Source: Gracilaria caudata (lineage: Eukaryota; Rhodophyta; Florideophyceae; Gracilariales; Gracilariaceae). From it: a stretch of DNA of 15,326 nt. The notes below the pieces were generated by a model. It made no database searches. It saw only the letters and a program-made list of their open reading frames with translations, and had not been told where the DNA came from. Below are positions 1-8,702 of this stretch, one piece after another. The position numbers were made by a program, and so were the translations under genes. Every line of letters starts with the position of its first letter. Within the stretch, counting starts at the first letter, position 1. Where the stretch lies: NCBI GenBank assembly GCA_030374735.1, contig JASCIV010000463.1:1-15326 (forward strand). The letters run 5' to 3'.

Positions 1-213
1 ACGTGGCACCAGCGAGCGCACCTCCAACTACTGGGATCATGGACAGACAGAAGCCCAGCACGCCTGCAATGGTACGGTGGCGTTGCTGCTTATCAATCGG
101 CGCAGTGCTTCGAACCACTGGCACGCGGTAGTGCGGTAGCTCGAGTGCGTTGCTGAGGCCGGAATGGCAAGCGAACGCGATGTAGAACGGCAGGCGCGTG
201 TTGCGCAGACGTA
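1..213 (-). CDS. Partial exon of an unrecognised, probably spliced, membrane protein gene
   Basis: On the minus strand one frame stays open for 70 codons from base 211 to the left end of the window, with about two thirds of codons ending in G or C. The peptide contains a hydrophobic stretch (IAGVLGFCLSMIPVVGGALAG) that could be a membrane segment, preceded by a basic QQRHR stretch. There is no ATG upstream: an in-frame TAG lies about 60 bases before it, and the only in-frame Met is near the left edge. A textbook acceptor, a pyrimidine tract ending in CTTCTTCAG, finishes at 214, so I place the exon start at 213 and infer an intron upstream on the minus strand. I do not recognise the family and cannot place the donor. 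Plus-strand frames here are shorter and less protein-like. Moderate to low confidence. Confidence 0.42.
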
Positions 214-533
214 CTGAAGAAGATGATAGGTAAAGTTGTGCTGTAGTTCGTTGTTGACTTCTCCGAGTCCACTATCGTAGCGAAGTCTAGGTTACTAAAA
301 AGCGTTCAAGCTACACTACTAACATATGCAAACAGTTTGTCCTACAAATTCATACACGTGCGCATTTGCGTCCATCACATTACTCCAATTGTGATCAACC
401 ACTTCGATCAGTCCTACAAAGCCATTTTCCAAGCATCTTGATCATATCACGCTGTAACATACACATTCATAGTACGCGTGTTCATCTCTACAGTGACGTT
501 TCTGGATCCTTGCTTCACACAGGAGCCATCACC
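214..533. other. Intergenic spacer / putative intron and 3' flank of the ankyrin gene
   Basis: This stretch holds the 3' flank of the minus-strand ankyrin gene and probably the intron preceding the exon at 1-213. No AATAAA-type poly(A) signal was found in the first 200 bases after the ankyrin stop on the minus strand. No open frame here has good coding character. Confidence 0.5.
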
Positions 534-1898
534 TCATCCGGATGTTTCACACTGCTTTCGAAGCAAACCGTGCAGTTGTTGCAGGCTGGCCGCCATGTTC
601 TGCATGTCGGACAACATCTGCTCCTGGTTTTGGCACAGTCGCTGGAAGCTCTTTGCGGCGTCGGTGGTCCAGCGCTCGAGGGCGTCGACGCGGTGATTCA
701 GGCTGATGATTTCGCGAGCGACGGACACGAGCGCGGTTTGCATTTCCAAGCGCGTCTGGCGAATTTCGGAGCGCAGATCTGCCACAACCTTCACCAACAC
801 TGCGTTTCCATCGCGAATAAAGCGTTTCTTCTCGGCGTACGACAGCAAACCGGACAACCAGAACTTTTGCTCATCGCTCAGAGCAAATTTTGTGACTGGC
901 AGGTACACATTCTCGAGGAGGTAGTCGCGGCTGCCACCGAATGCGAGCAACTGCGGGCGTGTGAGCACACGTTGGCGCACTGCGAGCAGCAGCAGGTGGT
1001 GCGCGAGCACAAAGTCGGAGAAGGAGGTGATATGCTCGGCCTTGAGTGCGGCAAGGAGCTGCGGCTGCGTGATTGCGGACTCTTTTGTGCGGAGCCACAG
1101 CTTCTGCACCTCTGTGAGCGGCGGCGGCGGAGTGGTGCGCAATATTCGTTTGAGAGATGATTGTTCAGGCAGCAGCGACAGAGGCGTCTCCCCTTGGTTG
1201 TTTTGCTTGCGCGGGTCGGCGCCTGCGCGCCTCAGCGCGAGCGCCACCGACTCGTTGTTGTTTCTGGTGGCGTCATGGAGCGGCACTTCTCCCCATTTGT
1301 CGTTGCGGCCAACGTCGGCGCCTTGCGCAAGCAGCGCCTCCACGATGGCTACGTGTCCATTTTCAGCGGCAAGATGCAACGCAGTGCTGCCAGTATCTTC
1401 GTCTGCGACGTTCACTTCGGCGCCGCGCGCCAGGAGCGTTTCGACCACGGCCGCGTGTCCCATTTGCGACGCCAGTAGCAGCGCAGTTCTGCCATGTTGG
1501 CGTCCTTTGAGGTGAATACCGGCGCCGCGCGCAACGAGCGCTTCCACGACTGCCACGTGCCCATAACGAGCGGCCCAGTGCAACGCAGTGTTGCCGTACC
1601 CGCCTCTGCCGTTTACGTCTGCTCCGTGCTCCAGCAATATCTCTACGACAGACACCTGTCCTTTTACAGCGGCCCTGTGCAACGCTTTTTGACCATATTT
1701 GTTTGTGCTGTTGACGTTGGCTCCACGCGCCAGCAGCGCCTCCACGACGGCTGCGTGTCCGTTTTCAGCGGCGCTCATCAACGCAGTCCAGCCCTCCTTG
1801 TCAGCGCCGTCCACATCCGCGCCGCGCTCCAACAGCTTCGTCACTTGCCGCAAGTCGCCGCGCCCGGCAGCTGCACGCAGCTTGGCGCGGTCGGCCAT
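534..1898 (-). CDS. Ankyrin-repeat protein with C-terminal coiled coil (454 aa)
   Basis: A cytosolic or nuclear scaffold-type protein. Residues 3-235 hold about seven ankyrin repeats of roughly 33 residues, several with canonical G-TALHxAAxxGH-xxVVExLLxxGADVN features; the first and last are less regular. Residues 255-350 form a helical linker that starts with a run of four prolines and carries two similar VQKLWL and EQKFWL motifs. Residues 364-450 look like a coiled coil and may mediate oligomerisation. Ankyrin repeats normally act as protein-binding surfaces; the partner is not predictable. The start at 1898 is chosen because the frame upstream offers only a GTG, whereas this ATG sits in a strong AAC-ATG-G context, 52 bases after a TATA box, with no earlier ATG between them. 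The stop is TGA at 534-536. No intron is needed and no signal peptide or membrane segment is seen. It is transcribed toward the left-edge exon. Confidence 0.93.
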   Translation of the reverse strand: MADRAKLRAAAGRGDLRQVTKLLERGADVDGADKEGWTALMSAAENGHAAVVEALLARGANVNSTNKYGQKALHRAAVKGQVSVVEILLEHGADVNGRGGYGNTALHWAARYGHVAVVEALVARGAGIHLKGRQHGRTALLLASQMGHAAVVETLLARGAEVNVADEDTGSTALHLAAENGHVAIVEALLAQGADVGRNDKWGEVPLHDATRNNNESVALALRRAGADPRKQNNQGETPLSLLPEQSSLKRILRTTPPPPLTEVQKLWLRTKESAITQPQLLAALKAEHITSFSDFVLAHHLLLLAVRQRVLTRPQLLAFGGSRDYLLENVYLPVTKFALSDEQKFWLSGLLSYAEKKRFIRDGNAVLVKVVADLRSEIRQTRLEMQTALVSVAREIISLNHRVDALERWTTDAAKSFQRLCQNQEQMLSDMQNMAASLQQLHGLLRKQCETSG

Positions 1899-1950
1899 GT
1901 TTGCTGCCGCGCGCCACGCAGCCTTCACCACCGCCGCCAGCGCCGCGCCG

Positions 1951-1957
1951 TTTTATA
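1951..1957 (-). promoter_or_regulatory. TATA box of the ankyrin-repeat gene
   Basis: The minus strand reads GGTATAAAACGG in an otherwise GC-rich region. It lies 52 bases upstream of the chosen ATG, implying a transcription start near 1925 and a 5' leader of about 25-30 bases. Confidence 0.7.
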
Positions 1958-3102
1958 CCGCGCAGCGCCGCAACCACGCAATCTCCCATCGCGCACGCGC
2001 CGTCGCATCAGCGCCGCGCCCCAGCTGCATACAGCAACGCAACGGCCGCGGCGTACACGCTTGCGTCACTTTTGGTGTGCGAGCAGTGCGTGAGCACTCG
2101 CAACTGAAGTGTTCAGTAGCTCATTACGCAATCTAAGCTCCAACGTGCGCACCTTACGTGTCGTGATGTCCCGAAACGCCAGGACTGCAGCGGAAAGTGT
2201 GTTTGCCATCGAAGGCCGGTTTCAGTGGCATTGCGGGCCCACGCGCCGTGGGGGACACACACAAACGCAGATTTCTCCTCGCGCTTGGCGTGTGCTTCAG
2301 ATAGTGAATATTCGGAGCTCTGAAAGCAGCCTTGCCCAAGGGCAACATCGCACACAGCATCATTTCCGTTTTACTTGTTGTACGCCGTACCACGCTCCTG
2401 ACAGCTCCTAGCGCAGATTAGTGTTTATCGTCATGGAAGGGGCACCAAATCATCGCGTGGCCCGTGCCTGCTTAGGGCTTTTATCGGCCCTGAATTCATG
2501 TCTCTCACTCCGCTACACGAGCTTTGACAGCACTGTAATCTTTTGCCATGCACGCACACCCCTTCTGCTTGAAGTGAAGCTTTGCGGGCCCGTGATTTTA
2601 TGTTGCAGCGTGTGGCGTAAGCAAGTTGGAGATTGCTGTTGTTGCAACACCGTACTCTCCGGCTTCCTGGGCGCCATGGCCCGCGCTCTGTCGCCCCCAT
2701 TGCCATCGCCACTGCTGCACGCCAAATCACCCATTGGCCCTACGCCAACGCATGTGCGCATCCATCGCGCAAGCTGTGTACGGAATCACACGACCTAACG
2801 TTGCTGCCAAACTGTCGTACGTCACGTTCTGCAGCTGTGTCGCTTTTTGTCACTGACAGACAGCGCGCGTGGGACACGCTGACACGCGCACAGGTGTGCA
2901 ACGCGGAGCGTGTCGTGCCGCGTCGCCCGTCTGGAAGGTGTGAAGAGCAACGCCTCACGGAAACGGCCAGCCGCAGCATACAGTGCTCGCCATTGCGGCA
3001 CGCCCAATCACAGTGGCCCGCTGTGAACTGTTGTGTGTATCTGGCACGAGCTGAGTGTCAGAGCTTTTGGGTGCCTCCAAATCAAATCAGCTGCGCCCAG
3101 AT

Positions 3103-3127
3103 GCCTTCTCGCCCTCGGCGAGAAGGC
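3103..3127. repeat. Perfect hairpin, GAGAAGGC core
   Basis: Arms GCCTTCTCGCC (3103-3113) and GGCGAGAAGGC (3117-3127) pair perfectly over 11 bp around a CTC loop. It belongs to a set of four intergenic hairpins that share a CTTCTC/GAGAAG core. Confidence 0.8.
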
Positions 3128-3144
3128 GCCTTTCGGCGTTCGCC

Positions 3145-3176
3145 AGGGCCACTGCCGGCGAGGGCCACCGCCGGCG
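3145..3176. repeat. Two tandem 16-bp units
   Basis: AGGGCCACTGCCGGCG is followed immediately by AGGGCCACCGCCGGCG, with one mismatch. It sits 17 bp after the hairpin at 3103-3127. Confidence 0.8.
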
Positions 3177-3378
3177 ATGAGCACAACAAACAAACGGCTG
3201 AGGTCGTTCAGGTGGCGAGGGCCGCTTACAGCCGGATCTGGTGGCGGTTTGTGGCCAATCAGAGCGCATCACGCGTTTGATATTGTGGGATGAGGTCCTG
3301 CCAGCACCAACTGTAAAGCGGTACGCACTGCAGCGCTTTACATGTTCTGAGCTGTTCGTATTCATGATTTTCTAACCT

Positions 3379-3399
3379 CTAGATCAAAATTTGATCTAG
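3379..3399. repeat. Perfect palindrome CTAGATCAAA-A-TTTGATCTAG
   Basis: Ten-base arms (3379-3388 and 3390-3399) flank a single A. It lies at the left edge of the AT-rich block. Confidence 0.8.
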
Positions 3400-3428
3400 T
3401 TTATTATTATATTATTATTATTTAATAA
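3400..3428. repeat. TTA-type microsatellite
   Basis: A slightly imperfect run of TTA/ATT units between two palindromes at the start of the AT-rich block. Confidence 0.7.
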
Positions 3429-3434
3429 TCAGAG

Positions 3435-3459
3435 CTGCGAGAAGCCGGCTTCTCTGCAG
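3435..3459. repeat. Palindrome with GAGAAGCC/GGCTTCTC core
   Basis: The 16 bases at 3439-3454 form a perfect palindrome without a loop. Pairing extends on both sides through CTGC and GCAG with one unpaired T on the right, giving 12-bp arms. It is the second member of the CTTCTC/GAGAAG hairpin set. Confidence 0.8.
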
Positions 3460-3823
3460 AAAGGATCCGCAAAGCTCCAGAGCACAGCTTTAGAAACGTA
3501 TAAAAAACATAAAGTACAACCTTACAGATATATAAATGTATAGTCAATTACCAAATGTTGTTAATTTCTTTCGACGTATTCCTAGAGCTTAAATTTAGTG
3601 TTTAACTAGTGACACCCAGTTTATCCAACCTTCATTCTTCGTGTAAAGAAATTTCACACCAAAAGCGTGTGCTTTTGACGAGATTTTAACCAAAATTCTG
3701 TTTACAACTTCCCTACCTCAATCTCCCAAGTTCCAAGCGAAGCATTAAGAAAAAGCATGAAAGCTTTGACAATTAAACTAAGCGAAAGACTTTTGTGAAC
3801 TTTTGGACGTTAGCATTCTTGTT

Positions 3824-4123
3824 ATGTCAAAAAAGTATTTGTGGGCTCTGATGTGCTACTTCGTTGCTGAAATATTTAAATGCATAGTGGTTGAACTTCA
3901 GAGGTTAATTTGGTATCAAAAGCAGCGTAGCAAGATTTGTAGATACAAAAAGGTTGTAGAAGGTATTCTGGATGGTACCAAACATTTGGTACTTCATTGG
4001 GACTATCTTGTAAGGTATTTTAACAAATTGAAGTTTTTTGGCTTCAATATGTGGGTTATACCGAATTATGGGCACAGGCAACGTTTTTTTTTCTTGGATT
4101 CTAATTTGTTGGAGAGAAAGTGA
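3824..4123 (+). CDS. Uncertain AT-rich ORF, 99 codons
   Basis: The frame opens with ATG in GTT-ATG-T context (weak at +4, G at -3) and stops at TGA 4121-4123. The predicted product is about 99 residues, lysine- and aromatic-rich, beginning MSKKYLWALMCYFVAEIFKC, with a mildly hydrophobic N-terminal stretch. A frame this long is not expected often by chance in such AT-rich DNA, yet I recognise no domain, and its base composition is unlike the four clear genes. A hairpin (4158-4180) follows the stop by 34 bases. It could be a chance ORF, a fragment of a mobile element, or sequence of organellar or plasmid origin. Confidence 0.22.
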   Translation: MSKKYLWALMCYFVAEIFKCIVVELQRLIWYQKQRSKICRYKKVVEGILDGTKHLVLHWDYLVRYFNKLKFFGFNMWVIPNYGHRQRFFFLDSNLLERK

Positions 4124-4157
4124 TCTGGTTTCGTGGAATCTCCAGAAAAGTGACTAA

Positions 4158-4180
4158 ATGCGCCGTGTGACACGGCGCAT
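4158..4180. repeat. Perfect GC-rich hairpin in AT-rich DNA
   Basis: Arms ATGCGCCGTG (4158-4167) and CACGGCGCAT (4171-4180) enclose a TGA loop. The GC-rich stem stands out from its surroundings and lies just after the 99-codon frame. Confidence 0.8.
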
Positions 4181-4640
4181 GATTTGAGATTTTCATGTAG
4201 AAATTTCGTTGCTTTTATGTAACAAAATACCCATTTTTATTTATAGAGCCAGAAAACGGCGAGTCCGCCAAAAATGAGAACGGTATGCCAGAAAATGTTA
4301 GATCTGTACTTTTTAAACAGATTTTTCTGAGAAAAGCTCTACTTTAGATCAAATTAGCTGTTTGTGCCGAGGCATAATCCTTGTATGGAGCTTTGCTATA
4401 AACCAGCTTGCTCTATGAACTATAGCACTTACAAATAATTGGCAAATTTGTCAGAATTGACACTTTCCTCTCTGTTCTCAAAAATGAAGGCGAGACATGT
4501 ATTATTTATTTTTTTCTACCCAGGCATAAACGTTTTTCTATTGCAGAGGTAAAACATTTATGCGTACTCTGTACTGTAGACAGCAATCAATTTAAACAAC
4601 ATAGCTATCAATCAGGTCTGAAACCTTCGGGTCTCGGATT

Positions 4641-5918
4641 TGACACAAAAGGCGCGTTCGCGCACATTCATTATTTCAAAATTTGCCAAAGTACCAAAAC
4701 TTTGGGGAGCATTCGAAACTTTTAACGGGCGGCCTTGTTGCGTCCTGCGCATGCGGTACGGCAACAACACAAGGCAAGGCATTCGGTAAAGGACAAGCGA
4801 CGCCCAGCGTGGAAATGACGTTGACCGGTACTACAGGTACCTGCACACGACCTCGACGTTGAATAGGTGGACATATGTCCACGTACCTTTTCCCCGAGTG
4901 GTCAAACTATACGTCGCAGATGCGCTTGTAAGGCTGTCACACCCGCCACGGATGCTGTGCTCCAGCTCGCTCAGAGTGACATGTCCCACCGATGCCATCG
5001 TGTCATCTGAGGAAGGGCTGACAACATATCGTCCAATCCCGTGCCAGCAATTGCGACAAGGAGCACAGATCTCAACTAAGAGTCCCGAGTGGTTTTTTTT
5101 TGAGGATATCTCGCATGCCGAGTGGTGTTTGAACAACGCGATTACACCTTTACCTTCCACATGTCACAAAAAACCTAAGTCCGTGCAGCGCATGTGCTGT
5201 CGTCGAGAGCTGCAGTGCTCCTCCTCACACAGCCAGCACAGTTACAACTGTCGTCATTCCCGCACCCGTCGTACCACCTTGTGCGATACAACCATGGAGT
5301 GACGGTCCGTTTTGCCATGCGGCTCAACATAACTGATGACCGTTGACGTTGAGGACAGCCGTTAGTCCTATCGCAGCACCAACGGTTTTGTTCTAACGCA
5401 CTTTGTGTTCCTCTCTTTTGATCCTCACGTGCCTCCTGTCTGGCATACTATTATTTTCCAACAGGCATCCTGTGAGAACTCCTAGTCTTTGCCATGTTCT
5501 ACGGTATGTCCATATTTGTACACACCAATGCTTTGAAGAGAAGGTACAGCGCCTGTAGTCACATTGCCAACACCTCATAGGAAATCACCAATATTTGCTG
5601 TGCAGTCCTGTCAACCAGCTGCCTATCCCTTTAGGATGCAGTGGTGAAAGCCCAATCCAGAAAATCACCAACGTGGGAATGACAAGTTGGCGCTACCCCC
5701 GCAAAGAGAACTACCCAAACTTCGTCCAGGCATGCTTTGCGTGGACACTGTACCAACAGCTTGTACCTCGCTTGGAGTCGTTCGCACTCCCCGAAATTCT
5801 GTACTTAAGCGCATTCTCCCATCCCAGAAACGTCGCCCTCTTACTCCATCACCACCACACATTAACACAACTTCTTTTTTGACGGTCTCTTCACTACTGC
5901 ATCTGCCCAATTCTCGCA
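4641..5918. other. Spacer with possible decayed coding remnants
   Basis: On the minus strand a frame of 109 codons (5160 to 4831) has plausible coding character, with GRYVVSPSSDDTMASVGHV and TYVHLFNVEVVCRYL stretches, but no ATG at its start. A second frame (4882 to 4676) overlaps and continues it in a different phase. This could be an old, frame-shifted coding remnant, but I cannot name a family. The part nearest 5918 is the pyrimidine-rich promoter and leader of the vWA gene; no TATA box is visible there. Confidence 0.35.
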
Positions 5919-7025
5919 ATGTACCACCGCTTCTTTTCGTTCGCGGTTCTCGCCGCTCTTTTTGCATCAGCCTTTGCTCAACGTAACCCGGAATGCCCCT
6001 CCCCCAGTCCATGTGATCCCAATCGATGCAAGATCGGAAACGTATGCTATGTCATTGATCAGTCGGACTCCATCACAGCCGCAGAGTATCAGCGCGAGCA
6101 GAACTTTGTCACCGAATTTGCCGAAAAGGCGCAACAAAGATCCATGTCGCCGCCTTCCAACTCCTTGGTCGTGTTCTCTGAAGAAGCTCAGCTAGTTCAG
6201 GGCCCAACCACCGACCTGTCGCTCTTCAAGACCAAGGTCCAAAGCGACAGAATTTTCTACGAATCCACGTCCATCTCCGCCGGCTTGACAATGTGCAAGG
6301 AGCAGCTCAGGTGTGCGGAAGGAAACAAGGCCATCGTGCTGGTCACCGACGGTCAGACCTCTCCAGCCGAAGAAGAGCTCACCAGAACTGTCGTCGAAGA
6401 CATCAAAAACGCGGACATCAAGTTGGTGAGCGCTGGCATAGGCTGTGATGTTAACGAAAACTTCCTCAAGGAAATTGCCACCTCCGCTGAGCTGTACATC
6501 AACCTTAACACTGAAAACGCAGCCCAGACCACGCAGAACGCAGTTGAGAAGATTTGCGAGCCGGAAGCGTGCCCGATAGTGACATGCCCGCCGCAGCCGA
6601 ATAGCTGCCAAAGGGCGTTCGACAACTGTGCGTTCACGTTCGCCGGCAAGAATGCGTTGGCCACCTTCGACGTCACCGGTCGCCCTGACACGAGCTTCAC
6701 GCCACTGGTCATCTCGAAGGACCCAAGTGTGCACCTCGGTGTGCTGAACATGAACGACCGAGTGCCAGAGTTCATTAACGAGGATGGTGCAAAGGAAATC
6801 ACCTTGTTCGGATCGCAGAGGTTCACGCCGACGCACTTCAAACCGTACTCGATTGATGGTACCAGGGGATCTGGAATTGGACACCAGACGTACCACGGAA
6901 ACCAGAAGCAGTTGGCCCGCAATAAGTGTATTCGCGTGTCCTTCTCACATGTGCAGCTGCTTGATTCGACCAGGAATCTGAACGGGGCGCCGGAAAACCA
7001 CTGCGTTGTGTTCCGTACCTACTAG
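5919..7025 (+). CDS. Secreted von Willebrand factor A domain protein (368 aa)
   Basis: A secreted adhesion- or matrix-type protein. Residues 1-20 form a signal peptide with a hydrophobic core and an AFA|Q cleavage site. Residues about 38-212 are a vWA domain with the full MIDAS metal site visible: D47-x-S49-x-S51, T117, and D144 in VLVTDG, so it should bind a divalent cation and a ligand. A cysteine-rich hinge (CPIVTCPPQPNSC, then C at DNCAF) joins it to a C-terminal domain of about 140 residues that I do not recognise, rich in beta-forming stretches. No membrane segment follows the signal peptide. The ATG lies in a GCA-ATG-T context with a purine at -3; the leader upstream is pyrimidine-rich. 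The stop is TAG. It stands alone, with no neighbour suggesting a pathway. The domain assignment is firm; the role in cell wall or surface adhesion is inference. Confidence 0.94.
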   Translation: MYHRFFSFAVLAALFASAFAQRNPECPSPSPCDPNRCKIGNVCYVIDQSDSITAAEYQREQNFVTEFAEKAQQRSMSPPSNSLVVFSEEAQLVQGPTTDLSLFKTKVQSDRIFYESTSISAGLTMCKEQLRCAEGNKAIVLVTDGQTSPAEEELTRTVVEDIKNADIKLVSAGIGCDVNENFLKEIATSAELYINLNTENAAQTTQNAVEKICEPEACPIVTCPPQPNSCQRAFDNCAFTFAGKNALATFDVTGRPDTSFTPLVISKDPSVHLGVLNMNDRVPEFINEDGAKEITLFGSQRFTPTHFKPYSIDGTRGSGIGHQTYHGNQKQLARNKCIRVSFSHVQLLDSTRNLNGAPENHCVVFRTY

Positions 7026-7681
7026 ATTGAGTAGTTTGGATGGACTTTAGAGCTTCGTTACGATATCAATTGCCATTAGGTGGATATTAGAAAGTTGCGA
7101 ATGGATTATTTTCTTTTGTTTTCGAAGTTGTAAAGCGTGGCGTTTTAAATAAGCTCTGAGGCAATGCAGATCACAACGAATAGGTGCAAATATGAATGTA
7201 AACCGAGCAATGATCTTCAAATCAGTGAACGCAGCAGCCATCAAACAGTTGATGCAGCTGAGCAAGAGCATGATAGTCCACTTCAAAACAACCAATAAGA
7301 TAATTCGTCTGGCACGTGTGTCAAGTGCGTTTACGAAAAAAGCTGAACTGGTAGCAGGATATAATGTTGAGTATTCAATTCAAACCCAAACTCGATGAGA
7401 TTTGGCCCCACAGCGATTGGCCTATTCCGCTGCCTGCACGCAGTACCTGTACCTTCGTAGATAGTGGTATTTCTTAAAGCAACCAATCAACCCACTAATC
7501 TTAAGACATGCCCGCAAGACATCTGTATATCATCAATTATGAGAGTATTTCAACTCTTTACACATTTGTGCAACAAACCATTTCAATTACTGAAAAACGT
7601 CTCTCAGACCAGAACGGGGAAACTGCCATTTTCATGGCGAGAATTAGTTCTTGTGTAACACAATGAGGATGGATGAATCTG

Positions 7682-7706
7682 GCCTTCTCCAGATGGAGGA
7701 GAAGGC
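7682..7706. repeat. Perfect hairpin, GAGAAGGC core
   Basis: Arms GCCTTCTCC (7682-7690) and GGAGAAGGC (7698-7706) pair over 9 bp around AGATGGA. Third member of the CTTCTC/GAGAAG set. Confidence 0.8.
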
Positions 7707-7731
7707 TGGCTGACGCTCCTTTAATACAGAT

Positions 7732-7847
7732 CTTGTAGCGATCTAGAAAGATCTACGACTACACTACAAGCTGTCTACTGTCTCGTGCTGTCACACACGG
7801 TTGAGCTACAAGCTGATCACGGTGATCAGGCGTGATGTAGCTTGTAG
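7732..7847. repeat. Cluster of CTACAAG words in both orientations with nested palindrome
   Basis: CTTGTAG at 7732-7738, CTACAAGCT at 7764-7772 and 7806-7814, and AGCTTGTAG at 7839-7847 form alternative stems. Between the last pair lies a further palindrome CTGATCAC-G-GTGATCAG (7813-7829). Confidence 0.7.
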
Positions 7848-8130
7848 TCCTAAGTTAGTATTACATCTTAGTGCACACAAAATTGCGAAACTGACTGTAG
7901 TTCGGTTTTCCGAATCATGTATCCCTCGCAAATCTCTCAGAAGATATGCCATTTGGGCTGCGGCAATTTGAATTTGCCCCCAAATGACTGGACAGAAAAA
8001 GTTTCTTCAAACTGTGTTTTGAAGAAAACCGCATACCACTTGAAGGACGCGGGAAAATGCAGGACAATGACCTTGATATGACTAGTTTCGTCTTTTTTTT
8101 TGCTCCTGAATGCTTTCTTTATCCCACCAG

Positions 8131-8232
8131 AGCGTATGGGCGACATGGCTGTAGAATATGGGCACGGCACATTTTGCGCTCTGTTCGGCATCCTGCGAAG
8201 ACTGGATCATCACGTCTCCCATCCTTTCATAT
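8131..8232 (+). other. Exon-like segment with strong acceptor and donor
   Basis: A pyrimidine-rich acceptor, TTCTTTATCCCACCAG, ends at 8130, and a consensus donor GTGAGT begins at 8233. The enclosed 102 bases are open in the frame reading RMGDMAVEYGHGTFCALFGI and onward. No partner exons were identified, so this may be chance or a remnant of a gene. Confidence 0.2.
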
Positions 8233-8562
8233 GTGAGTTTGTTTTAAGTTTACTAGCTCGCTATGTCAAGAACGCATCCAGAACTGAAATACCTTAAGTA
8301 AAGAGATGGTCAATGTGTTCTATTACTCAGTATACTTTGCCATATCTAACACTATTGTAATAATAATCGCAACAAGCAAATAAAAAATGAAACTAATGTA
8401 AAATTCTCAACTCATATATTTCGAGTGCCAATGCAGTACTCTTATCATATATCTATTTGCTTCTATCTTTTTTAACTGGTGCAAGAAAACAGAAACGTTT
8501 GTTCTTCACCCGTTTTGGAATTCATTCACGCTTTTCTCTGTTGGATCTTTCCCGGTTCTATA

Positions 8563-8583
8563 TAGAGAAGCTGTGCTTCTCTA
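8563..8583. repeat. Perfect hairpin, GAGAAGC core
   Basis: Arms TAGAGAAGC (8563-8571) and GCTTCTCTA (8575-8583) pair over 9 bp around TGT. Fourth member of the CTTCTC/GAGAAG set. Confidence 0.8.
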
Positions 8584-8702
8584 GACTTTCTGATTTAATT
8601 GTAATGTACATACGACTCTTGTCACATTCCCATCTTTTTGGAAGTGTCGCTAGACAGGAAGCGTAGAAAGGCATTATAGCCTGAGCAGATGTTCGGATGT
8701 CG

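Larger units (their letters stand above)
1959..3360. other. GC-rich spacer without a recognised gene
   Basis: No convincing coding region is seen. Several frames are open for 100-215 codons, which GC-rich DNA allows by chance, but they start at TTG or GTG, are rich in R, S, P, C and H, and show no domain, signal peptide or regular hydrophobic pattern. The stretch next to 1958 presumably contains upstream promoter elements of the ankyrin gene. Near its right end are a strong hairpin (3103-3127) and a small tandem repeat (3145-3176). Confidence 0.6.
3360..4640. other. AT-rich block with abrupt base-composition change
   Basis: Base composition shifts sharply to A+T near 3360 and returns toward mixed composition near 4640. 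Inside are a TTA-repeat stretch, three perfect palindromes or hairpins (3379-3399, 3435-3459, 4158-4180), several T runs, and one 99-codon open frame. I could not find matching terminal repeats or a target-site duplication at the edges, so an inserted element is only a possibility. Confidence 0.5.

Noticed and set aside
366..1160. Long plus-strand open frame opposite the ankyrin gene
   Set aside because: Lacks an ATG at its start and is the antisense shadow of the GC-rich ankyrin repeats, which are unmistakable on the minus strand.
2633..3280. 215-codon plus-strand frame in the GC-rich spacer
   Set aside because: Starts at TTG, arginine/serine/cysteine-rich with no hydrophobic pattern or domain; expected by chance in stop-poor GC-rich DNA.
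4859..5302. 147-codon plus-strand frame
   Set aside because: Starts at TTG and has no recognisable content; the opposite strand is slightly more protein-like.
6192..6896. Minus-strand open frame opposite the vWA gene
   Set aside because: The plus strand has a signal peptide and a complete vWA domain; the antisense frame is a composition effect.
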